Origin: Latrodectus hesperus
Lineage: Eukaryota > Arthropoda > Arachnida > Araneae > Theridiidae
DNA length: 64,000 nucleotides
NCBI GenBank assembly: GCA_037975125.1
Contig: CM075855.1
Span: forward strand, 80,227,085-80,291,084
Reading direction: 5' to 3'
Of this stretch, positions 43,831 through 56,300 are shown piece after piece. The notes beneath the pieces were generated by a model. It saw only the letters and a program-made list of their open reading frames with translations, was not told the origin of the DNA and did not search any database. Each line of letters begins with the position of its first letter. The first letter of the stretch is position 1. Position numbers and translations under genes: made by a program.

Positions 43831-46800
43831 GAATTGACAGTTAATTCAAAGCTATCATACATGTTAAAAAAATTTGTCTTCATTCTTTTATCATTTAAAT
43901 TAATACTAGCAAATATCTTTGAAGAATCGAGAAAGGATGAATGCAATAGAAGTAAGAGTTTAATGGAAATTTTTAGTATTACTGAAAAAGCAGCTTTAAT
44001 TTCAAATACACACATCTATTTTAGGTTTCAAACAATTTGTCATTAAGAATAAATTATCTAATTTAACATTTAAGGAACTAGTAAATATATTCTATCCAAC
44101 AATAAAATAATCATCACAACAATAAATTTAGAAGACACGGATCTTCTTCTTCTTAGAGTTGGGTTTGTATGTCATTGGGCACCTCTGCTTATATAAACTC
44201 TAAACCCAATGTTTCCTAGTTCCAGTTGCTCGGGTCACCCACTTTATTAATAAAGTCCGATAATCCTTTAATGGAGTCTAGGTGTAACTCTCTAGTATGG
44301 ATCATGCCTAAAGAAGTTAATCTAGGGAAGACAAGAGCCTCGCATTCGTAAATGATATGCTTTGCTAGAAGACACGGGTGCCTAGATGTCGGTTGTTATG
44401 CAGAAGTGCAGTTCTGCATAAAATAGGTTAGTCGCAAGAACCATTCCAAATTATTCAGAGTTCCAACAAGTAACAGGGCTTACAGTGTTCACAATATTTT
44501 TCAAAAAGTACAAAGCGCCTTCAATATACATGATTGCGCTTACGTACATAATCTGTATATGTAAATATCCCCTCAACTAACAAAATCGCCACACTCGCTT
44601 CTTGTTTGCAAAATAGAACTGAACTATAGACCAAAATAAAATAGTTTTATGGAGCACACATACAACGAATCTCGGTGCACTTCACAATTATTTCAGTCGA
44701 ATGGTCGAGTTTGGTGATGGCACATCCCATGCGAACATCTTTCATTCGAGCACATTTCTAATTATTAGGTTCGACGAAGGTAGCATACTTGTTAAAGAAT
44801 GCTTCGTGGCATGTTCCATAATCTTTATATGTTATTTAGAAATTTAAATACTTTTTTCTATAGAACTTTTACATGTTTAAAAGCTGACACTCAAGTTCAG
44901 AACAATCGAGCTCTTCCTAAGCTTTGAGGAGTCTAATGAATCCACGAATATTACTTCCAGAACGATAATACCTCGTGTCATGTTACAGTAGCATCACAAT
45001 ATTGATATAACGTCTTTCATAACCACCACAGAATCGCAATTTGTTTGAAGATTTATGTATTAGGAAACCAAATCCCAAAAATTTTGAGTTGGCAATATCT
45101 TAGCAAACAGAATGAACATAGATGCACACATTTGTATATAAAAACATAGTTGAAAATATTCTCGAAAGAGTTGCTAGCATCATTATAATTAGAGATCTAA
45201 AATTTCCGGGAATTCTAAACCACTGGAATTTTGGGGAATAAACTCAACCAATCATCTTTCGTTTAATGTATAATTTTGTCATATATAAATGTAGGGAAGT
45301 AAAATAAACTATAAAAATATGCGCAAAAAATATCTGTTTTGTCTTCTAGTAAAGAAATTAGTTTCGTACTGAGAAAAACAAAAATACTTGTTAAAATAAT
45401 AATAGTGTATTAATATTTGATAAGAAATATCGATATATTTTTTAGGTGTCAGAATGAATATTGGCAATTCTGTGTATGTCGTTACAAATTCCTAAATTCA
45501 TGCAGAGAAAGAAATTTTTTTTCTCAACATTAATTCTTGAAGTTATTCTAAATTGGTCATTAACGCACAAAATTATTTTCTTTTTCTGGAAAACTTTCTG
45601 CTACCGAAATTAGTAGTAGAAATCATAAAATAAGTAGACTTTCATTTATTTTAAGAAATATCTGATAAAACAAAATTTAAAACTCTCGAGGTGTTTCAAA
45701 ATTTTCAAGGAAATAAACCCGGTTTTTCCCCCTCCTTCACAACACTAATTATAATACGTGTGTGTGTGTGTGGGAGGGAGGGCTTCTTACTTAAGTATGT
45801 ATTCCTTCCGTTATGGCATCAAATCTTGTTCCTCCTATTAGAGGTAGACTTAATACTCAATTTTATTTCTCGATCTAAAATCTAATTAAATCTGTAAAAT
45901 TTAAACAAATTAGTATACATTTTATCTAAATGATTCTATTTACATAATAAAAATTCCATGTCAAAATCAGTTTGATAATTTCATTTATTCGCGAGAAATT
46001 ACTGAAAACATGATTTCCAAGTGTCATTAAGCAATAACTTTAATTTATTTGATGATATCTTTTAATTCAAAAAATTTCAACTACTACACAAAAATATCTA
46101 ATCTATAACATATAAAATAATTTGCTTTAATTTTGTAAAGAAATTTTAAAGTTTTGTCTTATAACTTAGCAAAGCTAGAGTCAATAGACTCTTAGCAGAT
46201 TTTGTCCAAGTAGATAAGGAGCATTAACTTTTTCTTAAATTTTAAGAGATGGTCATTTAATAATATTTTTGGACCAATCTTGTAAGTAAATTCATTACCT
46301 AATATTTATGGTGTTTTTTGCTATATCGGTAACAAAACAAGTTCAGCAAGTAAATGTATATAAACCAAACGGCGGTCTTTGCATTATACTATAATTAACT
46401 GCCGCGATTGTTTGCTTGGTAGTACAGCATAAAAGAGCAAATATGAGAGTTAGTCAAAGGAATTAAGATAAGAAAACATGAATTTCGATAGAAATTGTAG
46501 TACCTATGATTTCATATTGAATTATTTCCGATGTTGTTGGAATAAATAAGATTGCAAGTTGTTCACACACATCACCATCATTTGGCACTAAATTTGTTTA
46601 CTAAAAATATTTTCACATCACTACATAATTCCAACACAGTCTTGCAACTCTGAAAGTGATCTGTTTCGAAATTTTTTTATATATTGTTTCCTTCAGTAAA
46701 GTAAAATATATGAAAACCATTTCAATTTCTTAACAGTAAATTCTCCCCCATTTGTTCTGGTGGTAAAGAATAAAGATTTAGGGGAATTTAAGGCAAGTAC

Positions 46801-47992
46801 CAGTGAAAACGTACTACTCATCTCTAATGAAATTTTCATCAGCAGTCCTAGTCAAATCTTACAAGATAATTGAACATAGCCATTATGCAATAGTGGAAAT
46901 AGATTGTTCACAGTTTTCCAATGTTCGACTTTATAAAGCTTTCTAAAGCCTAAGAATTTTCAAAATTGTTTTACAGACTTAGGTCAAATTCGTATTTAGA
47001 TTTGGGTACATAAAGAAACTCATATGAATATAAAGTTTGACTTCAAAGACTCATAAGGCAATAAACTTTTTTTTTTGTTGAATACGAAGTTAATAAAATA
47101 TCTTTTATATGATATTGTATTTTATAAATAAAAGAGCCTTCTTTTGATAAATAACATTCAAAACATTAAATAAAAGAGCAATCAATGAAAAATATGCCTC
47201 TAGGTCTTACATGTGAAACTGCAGGTATGTAGCAATTATAATATGTAATGAAATATTCTAAGAAATCATCATTCCCACATTTTTTTATTATTTATAAAAT
47301 AAAGAACATTTTAGCATTATAGTAGCAAAAATAAAAATGTCCTAGTGAAAAGTTCTAGTAATCATATAATTTCAACTTGGTGAAAGGATGTTTTTGAGTT
47401 TGAATATCTTTAACCAAAAGTTATATCTTGATATATAAGAATAAAAATCTGTTTTCATATTAACATGATTTTTTTTCTTTTAGATCCATCGAAAGAAACT
47501 TTTAAATTAGAGAAAAATATCTGCAAATCATCACTCCTAACAAAATTTAGAAGTCACGCAAAAATGAATGGAACCAATAAAATTTCAGATATTGTCTACA
47601 ATTTGCAAAACTTGAAGGACGATGAATACAGTTTCCAAAATGGAACTTACTGTCTTTTATTAATGGGAAATTCCTCCAATGAATTTCCTACAAATTATTT
47701 TACCAATAGAATGATGCTGCTTCAAATATTAAAATATTTTACAGTAATTTTAGATACATTAAAACGCAAATACCCATCAATTTATAGCTTTATTATAGGC
47801 TACTTGACAATAATTATTCTTTATAAAATATGTGCAAAAACTTTAAGAATTCTAAGCAGAACAAGAAAGAAATGTATTCTTCCTTATAAGGCTGCAATAC
47901 ATACAGCTGTCTTCTTCTTCACTTTATTTAGCTTTGATACAAAGCAGAAAATACATTACAGAAAAAATTTACTCCAAAATAGACTTGAGTAA
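43831..47992 (+). CDS. Hypothetical secreted/membrane protein, two coding exons (43861-43951 and 47484-47992)
   Basis: I do not recognise the family. Exon one follows a good acceptor (tttttatttcag). Its ATG at 43861 starts a classic signal peptide (MLKKFVFILLSFKLILA, cleavage likely near residue 17). It ends at a strong donor (AGAA|GTAAGA, intron from 43952), leaving one base of a codon. The next exon begins after 'ttttttcttttag' at 47484 with two bases, restoring the frame. The joined protein is 199 residues with cysteines at 28, 44, 87, 147 and 161 and N-glycosylation sequons at N59, N83 and N93. A membrane segment lies at about 130-148 (YSFIIGYLTIIILYKICAK), and a second hydrophobic run at about 168-181. 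The tail is basic. An AATAAA lies at 48019, 27 bases after the stop. An alternative is that further small exons lie in the 3.5-kb intron. Phase agreement and splice strength support the model; expression is unknown. Confidence 0.6.
44155..44420 (-). pseudogene. LINE C-terminal fragment inside the intron
   Basis: Reading the minus strand gives 'AKHIIYECEALVFPRL' followed by 'SLGMIHTRELHLDSIKGLSD' and 'FINKVGDPSNWN' before a stop. This is the look of the C-terminal tail after RNase H in I-group LINEs (EHIIFDCP..R...LL.FI). The 3' sequence continues to about 44150. It is antisense to the host gene and lies inside its intron. Confidence 0.6.
44421..47483. other. Intron sequence without further recognised features
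   Basis: AT-rich. A (GT) run lies at about 45759-45772. A stretch at 46741-46800 gives a faint retroelement-like reading but is too weak to call. Confidence 0.45.
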
Positions 47993-48018
47993 AACTTTTA
48001 ATATCAATGAATTTTTTA

Positions 48019-48024
48019 AATAAA
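48019..48024 (+). terminator. Polyadenylation signal AATAAA of the 199-residue protein gene
   Basis: A canonical AATAAA 27 bases after the TAA at 47990-47992. In AT-rich DNA the hexamer is common by chance, so position is the main support. Confidence 0.45.
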
Positions 48025-51000
48025 ATTTATTTTAAACTCAAGAAGGATAAATTCTTAGTAATTATATAAAAAAATGTTCAATATTAAATACTATTTTCAA
48101 ATACAATTAAGGTTGATAGTGAAGTTTTGAGACAACAATCTTTTATCTAATACAAAATATTATATTAATCAGAATTATATTGCAGTCTGATATTTCAAAA
48201 ATTTCGTATTTCATATTAAACAGAATTTTTTTTTATTTACCTGAAAGTTATTGTCGAAGCATTTAAATTTATAATTTAATATATTTTTAATGAATTCCAT
48301 TTCAATTATATTTAGAATTTTTATCCAAAGATTTTTCAAAAAAAAAAAAAAAAAAAACTTTGTATAAAATTTAAAGAATTTATCAAATAAAATTCTATTT
48401 GATCTTATATATAAATGCTTAAAACTATCAAATTTTTAGAGTAGTTATTTTCAACTGATATGTGATTTAAATAAATCAGTTGAAAATACTACTCTAATTA
48501 TAATTAAAAATAATGTATATACATGATTAATGATCATAAGAGTGAAGGAATCAACTTTCATAATAAAAACAGATTATACATCTTGAATATAAATTAACTT
48601 GTGGAACGAAAATATTAGATGAGTGCTTTTATATAAAGTTCATTTAGACATTCCTTAGTTCTTTTATTGAAAATGTATGTTTAAGATTACTAAGATGCTA
48701 TGGTAAATATTTTGTAATTGACAATAGAAATATGTATTATACTTTAATTGGATAAATGAAAACTAAATTATGTGCCAAGATAATTTTGACAAGAATCATT
48801 CATTACTTATTTAATATAAAAATAAGCCATTGAGGGAGTTATAAAAATTACTTTTAGTTTAAAAAATAATAAAATAATGATTATTAATTCAGTAGTTATT
48901 TTTCAAAAACAATTTTACTGCAGCAAAATTAAGGTTTAATTTTTTTTGATTATTTTAAAACGATATATAATTATACTATTTTATATGATGAAATTGTAAT
49001 GTATACATAGTAACCATAGTAAAAAGAACACTATCATTATGTTGATGCTTTATTTAATAATTTCTTTCAAACAATTCTCAAAAGGCATGCTTGAAATTAT
49101 TTGGCATAGACTTGCTAAGTTATTTCGTTTAAGAATAATTAAACACATTCATATTTAAGCCAGATACAAAAATAAATCAATAATATTGATTTACTTGCGA
49201 TCTTTTTTATCTCTAAATTTAACATGCTTTTCAATGAATTTAAGTGTGATCTTAAGGAAATCAAAGAAAAAATAGCATTAATGTATACATTATAAGGAAA
49301 AAATTTCAAGATTCTTTTATAAGAAATTCAATAATTTTTAGTCACATTTTATACACAAAATCTATACAAGAAATGAATTTTGAAATAACCATTTAAAATA
49401 TCAATTACTGTTAATATAACTTATATTTCTGTGTGTGTGTATATATATATTTGGTAGAAATGTTACTTGACTGAAATTTGGTTTTACTTTTTGTACACAC
49501 ATGTGTAAAAAATTTAACAATCACAAAATTAATTTTAAAATTTATACACTTTATAATATATTATTTAATTGAATTTCTACAAATTATTAAATTAATTTTT
49601 TAGTATTTAAACAGAGTAAATTTCAGTTCCAATTTTTCTTGATTTTATTGTTTCATAAAAATACCATACAATGCAAAAAAAGGGGGATGTACCCTTTTAT
49701 CTTTAAAAAGCAGATTTTAAATAGAAAAAAATAAAACAATTCAAAAAATATATGATTAAAAATTTTTTTCATTATATTTAAATTAAGCATAAAATTTGTT
49801 GAAATAATCCAATCTTGTTTTATTTTTTTCAAATATTATTCCATTTTGACTACTTCATTGTTTTATTTTATACTTAAAAAAATGAGATTTTTTAAATTAT
49901 TGCTATCAATAATTTGATATTAAGCTAACAGTATTTAAGTTTTGTATTATTATTTTAAAATTTCACATTACTAAGATATAAAAAAATATTGAAATTAAAA
50001 ATAAGAAATTTTTTTAAACATTTGTAAACTTAAATAAAACTTAATACTAAATAATAAAATTCTTGTAAATGTAACAATTCACTAATATAAAATAATGGAA
50101 ATATAGAAGTAAAAACATTTTCTAAGATTTTAGCAATAAGTAAATTAATACATGAAACACTTCACATTTTGTACATATAATGATTACTTTAGTTTCTTCA
50201 ACTCATTATTTCAAATAAAAAATTTTCAGATGGAATTCATTTTTGGGAACAACCTTGTAAATTGAATTAAATTATTTTTCTACAACTAAGCAATTAAGAA
50301 AATGCCACTTAAGCATACACAAGGGAGTTTTTATATCTAAAAATATTTAACATTTACAATGAAAACAAATGATAAAAGATTCACAATTAGAATAATTTAT
50401 ATTCTAAAGAAATTTAATTTTTGAAAAAAAATATTTTTCAAGTATTTGATTTAATTATTTTTTATATGATATAAACAATTTTTATTTGAGTAAAACTTAA
50501 AATTCATGAAAAACTAAAAATAAGTTTCTAAGATATTTCTAATGAATACGTAAGAGAACATGAAATAAAAATACCTTAATTATATTAACCCTTGATTCCA
50601 GTTAAAAATAATTTAAAAAAATTGTATAACTAATTTTACCAATTTTAAATATAAATGAGTTATATAACAAAATAAAGGACAAGTAACAAAAATAGCAGTG
50701 ATGTGGAGAAATTCAAATAACTTAAAAATTTTTTTAAATATACATCTGAGAACAATATCACATGTCATTAACTAAAGACAGTGAAGTAGTAATCACAATA
50801 ATAAACTATAGGCAGGAGAGTAATGAAAAAAATTTGAAAAATTTAATCAGTTAGATCTAAGCTAGCATAATTTTTAGTATATAAATTGGTATATAAATGA
50901 ATAGGTATATAAATTGTTCAAATTATCCTTCACATATACATTATTGAACATAATAAAATTTATTTAAATGCTTTAAATATATTTATTGTTTACTTTTTGT

Positions 51001-52754
51001 TCCAATTGCCCAACTATTAGAATTTTCACCTTTTCAAGTACTAGAAAATTTAGGGCATCAAGTGTGGGTATGCCATGATACACCCAGAAATGATTGGGTT
51101 CTGATAACTTGGGAGCAGAGACCAAGCAGAAGTCTCCCAGACTTGGCTTGTCACTGCAGAGTTTTTAACATGTTTTTTTTTTTTAATTATTTACTGTAAT
51201 TTTGTTATTATAGCATAATGTTCCACACTAATCTGTGAAAAATTTTCCTGATGAAATCAGCTTGTGAAGAAACTTCAAATTTGACAGCTTTTAGCATAAT
51301 AACAAAACTATCATTCAAATTTTACTGCTTTCTCTGACAATTAGTCAAAAAGTAGATTTTTCTTGACATTTATACTCATTGTAGCTTTAATTTGATAATT
51401 CCAATTTTTTAAGATGTATGTGTATTTACAAATAAATTTACTACTGCAATTTTTCTGAGTTCATGCACTATACATGATAATTTTCTTATCATTAAATAGT
51501 AAGCAAAAAATTTAAATTAGTGTTACAAATATTTGATGGTAAAAATTAGTTTAGAAAATCAATTTTTAAATTTAAGAAGATATATATTAATAAAAAATAT
51601 TTGGATATTTAGTGCAAATTAGTGTATGACTCATAATTAAAAATTATTTAACAGAAATTTTCAATTATTACATTTTTGGATTTACGAAAAATAGCTGATA
51701 TTTACAGATCACATTTAATAATAACACTGTTTGTTTCTTATCTCTTTCCCATATTAATTATATTCATTTCTAAACTACATTATCAAAGTACTGATTTTCA
51801 ACAGAATTTTTATTTTAAATTATATTAACACATGCAGCATTTAGAATTATTAAAATAAGTATTAAATAAGTTCACATAAAATGAAATTATTTCATGAAGT
51901 TATGATATGGAAGAAAATATAGTTATTTTATTCCTTTAAAAGTAAATTTATTTTTTGAAAACATTCAAATGTAGATTCATCATAAAGTAAAATTAAATTG
52001 TTGCATAAAAAAATGAAAAATTTTCTTTTTTGTATAATTTGAAACATAATACTTTTTAATTATTCTAAAAATATTAAACAAAAATAACCTATCAGTAAAT
52101 TTTGAAACTTAAAATAAAAAACTTTATCTTAAATTAATTAAACATAGTTAGAATTTTGGGAATATGAAACTACCTTTACATTCCGATTAATCTAAAAACT
52201 AATGCAGGCAAAGTAAATGCATTAAAATATTAATATTATATCTTTTCAAGCAATTTTGATGTAACAAAAAAATTCTTTTTTCCTTTTAAATTTCAGAAAA
52301 TATATTATGATGCAATATGAAATTTGTACATGAGATGCATTAAGCAAACATTCATTGAGATAAAATTAATGAATTAATATAATTATTAATACCAAGAAAA
52401 ATATAATTATAACAATACTTACTAGAAATTTAGATTTTTATGTTTTAAATATATATTTGCAAGTTTTTTTTATGAAAAAAATATGAATATTTTAAACATA
52501 CATTTAATAATTTTAAAAAGTACAATTCTCATGTAACAATAAATTGAAAGTAGTTTTATAGCAATTATTTATAAAATATTACTACATTTAAATTAATATG
52601 CACATTTCAAATCCTCATTTTATTAACACTTAAGATTTTAAGCAATCTTTTTCTTAAAAAACTTTAAATTTCTTACAGTATTCAGGAAAATAAATTGATT
52701 TTCATGCCAATAAAAATATGAAAAATAAGAATATTCAAATAAGCTTTTTTTAAA
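48025..52754. other. AT-rich intergenic region between convergent genes
   Basis: Lies between the 3' ends of the plus-strand gene and the ZCCHC8 gene. It contains a long hairpin at 48437-48496, an A tract at 48339-48357 and a (GT)(AT) run at 49431-49450. A less AT-rich patch at 51050-51160 resembles nothing I can name. No gene seen. Confidence 0.5.
48437..48496 (+). ncRNA. MicroRNA-precursor-like hairpin (candidate)
   Basis: Left arm 48437-48459 and right arm 48475-48496 pair over 22 base pairs with a single bulged T and a 15-base loop. The arms start tagagtagt and end with its complement. Size, near-perfect stem and small loop are like an animal pre-miRNA. I recognise no known microRNA seed, and the hairpin could equally be an inverted-repeat transposon remnant. 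The strand given is arbitrary. It lies about 440 bases past the stop of the 199-residue protein gene. Confidence 0.3.
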
Positions 52755-52771
52755 TGAATAAAAAAAGACAC

Positions 52772-52777
52772 TTTATT
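52772..52777 (-). terminator. Polyadenylation signal of the ZCCHC8 gene
   Basis: AATAAA on the minus strand, followed by a GT/T-rich stretch (gtgtctttttttattc) typical of a downstream element. It would give a 3' UTR of about 560 bases after the stop at 53331-53333. Confidence 0.55.
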
Positions 52778-53330
52778 TGTAACTGAAAAATATTTTGCGA
52801 TATATGTTAGCTACATAAATTATACCTTTCCCCTATACATATTTACAACATAAACAGAAGAGAAGGGGATTGACAAGCAAACACATGCAAATCTGTAAAT
52901 AATTTTCTCGATTATTCTTAGGAGTACTATTCTTTATAAAATATGAATAAGATGCAGATGAAATTTCTTTTAGCAATAATGAAAATATAATTTTGTCATA
53001 AATTAATGGATACAAAATACGAAATGTAGAACTTATGAAGATTCAGCAACAAAAACTTATTTAAACAAGAAATTAAAAGAAATAAACACAGAAAATTTTA
53101 AAACAAGCAAAATTAATAAAATATCATTTACTTGAAGAGAATAACAAATTGCAAAATCCTGTGTAGAATATAAAAAAAGATGAGTTTGCTGGTTAAAATG
53201 TGTAGAATTAAAATATTTTATAACGAATTTGTTATAAAAATAGTTTGTACTAATTTTCATCTGCCTTGATAATACACTCAGAGCAATATGGACTTTAAAA
53301 AATGCACTTTACATTAATTTACATAGATGA

Positions 53331-56300
53331 TTACTGCATAAGAGAATTGAGTTTTTCCTTCACTTTCTTTACCACTTTTTTCATTTTCTCATATGTACCA
53401 GTAGAATTTGGGAGGTTTTCAAAGTTCAAATGGGAAGAAACGTTTTTCGAAAAGTTATCATAACTTGGCAGTTTTGTGAAAGAGCTGTGTCTTGATATTG
53501 ATGGTGTACCCAGAGATACAAGTTTACTACCACAACTTTCACTTCTTTGCAATTTTGTTTCAGTCTCAGTGGAACTTGGTTTTTTTGAGTCTGAGGAAGT
53601 ACTATTATCACTGAAATTGGATAAGTCATTGCTATTTGCTAATGTATCAAAATGTTGACTTAATGAGTATGCTATATTAGTTTTGACCGAATCCAAATCA
53701 CCATCATTTGAAATAGACTCATCTTCTAGAGCAGGGCTTGATGATTCTGTTGTGATTCCTAACTGTATCACCAATCTTTTCTTCATATCCTCTAATTCTT
53801 GTAATGATGGGGAAGCAGTACCAGAAGTGGGAGAAAGACTACCTTTGAGTTTGAAAGGCTCTATTATGATTGGAGCTTCCTCAAAATTATCACTGGTTGC
53901 AGAGCTTACTTCAGAATCAATTTGTGATTGAATTTTCAAACTTATATTAGGAGAATCACAGGAGGAAGATTCTGGGAAATCATCAACAGGTGGGATTGGA
54001 AACTCATCGGTTGGTGGTGGTGGGAAATTTTCAGCCGGTAATGGTGGTACAAAATCTGATGTGATAGCATCATTTTTCGAATCTAAGGGAAAACATCAAA
54101 AGATAACAAATTGTGATTTATAACAATCATTATGTTAAAATATTAACATCTCAAAACATTATAAATTTAATGTGAAAAATAAAAGCTGATAAAAGTAACA
54201 TTCATTAATTTGAATGTTTCATTTTCAGCCAAATTTATTTACCAAATAAAAAAATAATAATAAATAAATAAACTGAAAACAAAGTCAATTTTATGAATCA
54301 ATAAACTAATAACAGTAAGACAAGAAAAAGAAGTAAAAAAGCAAACTACTGATAAAATTACAGCAGGTAAACGATATTAAATGAAAAATATTACACAATT
54401 AAAATGCATTGTAAAATTTTCATATAATTTTAATAAATTATTATTGACAGTTTTCTATATTCCACACTTTAAAAACATAATTTTATCATTTACTAATAAT
54501 TACTAATAACAATTTTATCATTTCAATTTTTAAAAATATTTTACAGTTGTAAAATTTTCACTGTGAAAGAAAAGATTATAAACAAATATTTTTGTGCTTT
54601 GAATGAATTGAAATTTTATCATAGAGCTGGTAAACCAACAGTTCAAAGTTGGTGTAAGTGGTAAGTAATTTAAACTAGATGATAACCATGAAGGTGAAAA
54701 ATGTCATATTTTCACCTGCAACATTAAAAATTAACGGTGGCAATAAAAAAAATAATAGTAAAAAATTGGTATGAGTAAAAAAACCCAAAACACATTTCAA
54801 ATTCTTCATCTAAAGAAATCACAAAGTTGATTACTATAAAAGAATCATTTGTTCAAATTCATTGATAAAAATGTGCATTTATAAACATTAATTTAGACAA
54901 AATATATACAAATTTAAACTTACATAAAAGGATATATGTATAATCAAGTACATATTTTTTCTAAGTAAAATATTGCAAAACATGTATGTATTATTATAAA
55001 ATTGCAATTTAATGGAAATTTATTTAAATTAGGTTTAAATTTATTAATTGATTATAAATATAAAGAGAACAAATAAATTAATACTAATTATTATCAGAAT
55101 TCAATATATTACTGTTATAACAGTAATATTGACAGTTATATAAATTATCTGGATACTTCAATTAATTCTGAGATAAAAAAATAAAAAAAGAATATCAATT
55201 AAGGAGTTATATTTTAAAATAAAAAATTAATTTAAAAATAAAATACTTGGTAGTTTGGGATTTTAAATGGTAATGCAAGCTAAGATACTTTCAAATTTTG
55301 GGATTAATTATAGTAATTTTAAAAAAGAAAAATAATTTATTAAACATGTTTTATATCAATCATATAAGTTGCCCATCATACAAATGCTATAAATATGTTT
55401 AGTACATTTTATTTTAATTAAAATATTGATGGAATTATCATTATTAGTTATGGGGTTATGTTGAATTTATTTTATACTGATTATAGCAAAAATTAAGAAT
55501 CACTGCTGTTCAATAAATTATTTTTAAGCAAAAATTTTGGATATTTTATGAGACCATTTAAGTGAACATAAATCTAATCTACTCCCCCTTGGAATACGAA
55601 GAAAATGTTTATTAACAAACTACTTTGCCAGACTTGCCAGTAACGGTGACCAGAACTGAACATATAGTTTTGTAGGTGCCTGGAGATCTAACCAACGACT
55701 AAAGCGTGATAGCCCACTGAGTAAGGCACAGAGAGAAGGTTGTTCGCTGGAGAACGTGGAGCCCGTATCCTCGGTCTGCCACACTGGGGCAAAGTCGACC
55801 TTTCATGATCGAGTCTTTTTTAGGACCGAACTATGCTCTCACTCTAACAAAAGAACTCAACACCCAAAATATCTCAGACAGCTAGCTTTAGAAGTAATCA
55901 ACCAGATTCCCCTTAATGCACTGCAGATTTACACGGATGGCAGTAGGGGTGAGGGTGCTGAGTCGGGTAGTGGCGTGTTTGTTCAACAAGGAGATGGCAA
56001 AAAGATTTGTAGAAGAAATCCAAATTACTGTTTTGTTTTTCGAGCTGAGCTGCTAATTGAAAAGGCTTTAAATTTCTGTGTTACTGAGGGTATAGTCTCT
56101 GATATGTGGATCCTCAGTGACAGCCGAAGCTCCATACAACATCTGCCCAGTGGTGGCAGCATGGTGACATAACAACAACTAAAATAGTACAACATCTTAC
56201 TAATTTAAAAGCCAGTACCATAGTCTTCCAGTGGGTGCCATCTCATGTTAATGTGTATGGGAACGAAGTTGCGGATCAGTAAGCCAAGGATGGAAGCCTA

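Noticed and set aside
46741..46860. Possible gypsy reverse transcriptase fragment (PPFVLVVKNKD reading)
   Set aside because: Only one short motif-like stretch; no neighbouring blocks in order.
53476..53931. Plus-strand open frames opposite the ZCCHC8 last exon
   Set aside because: Antisense shadows of the real minus-strand coding exon.
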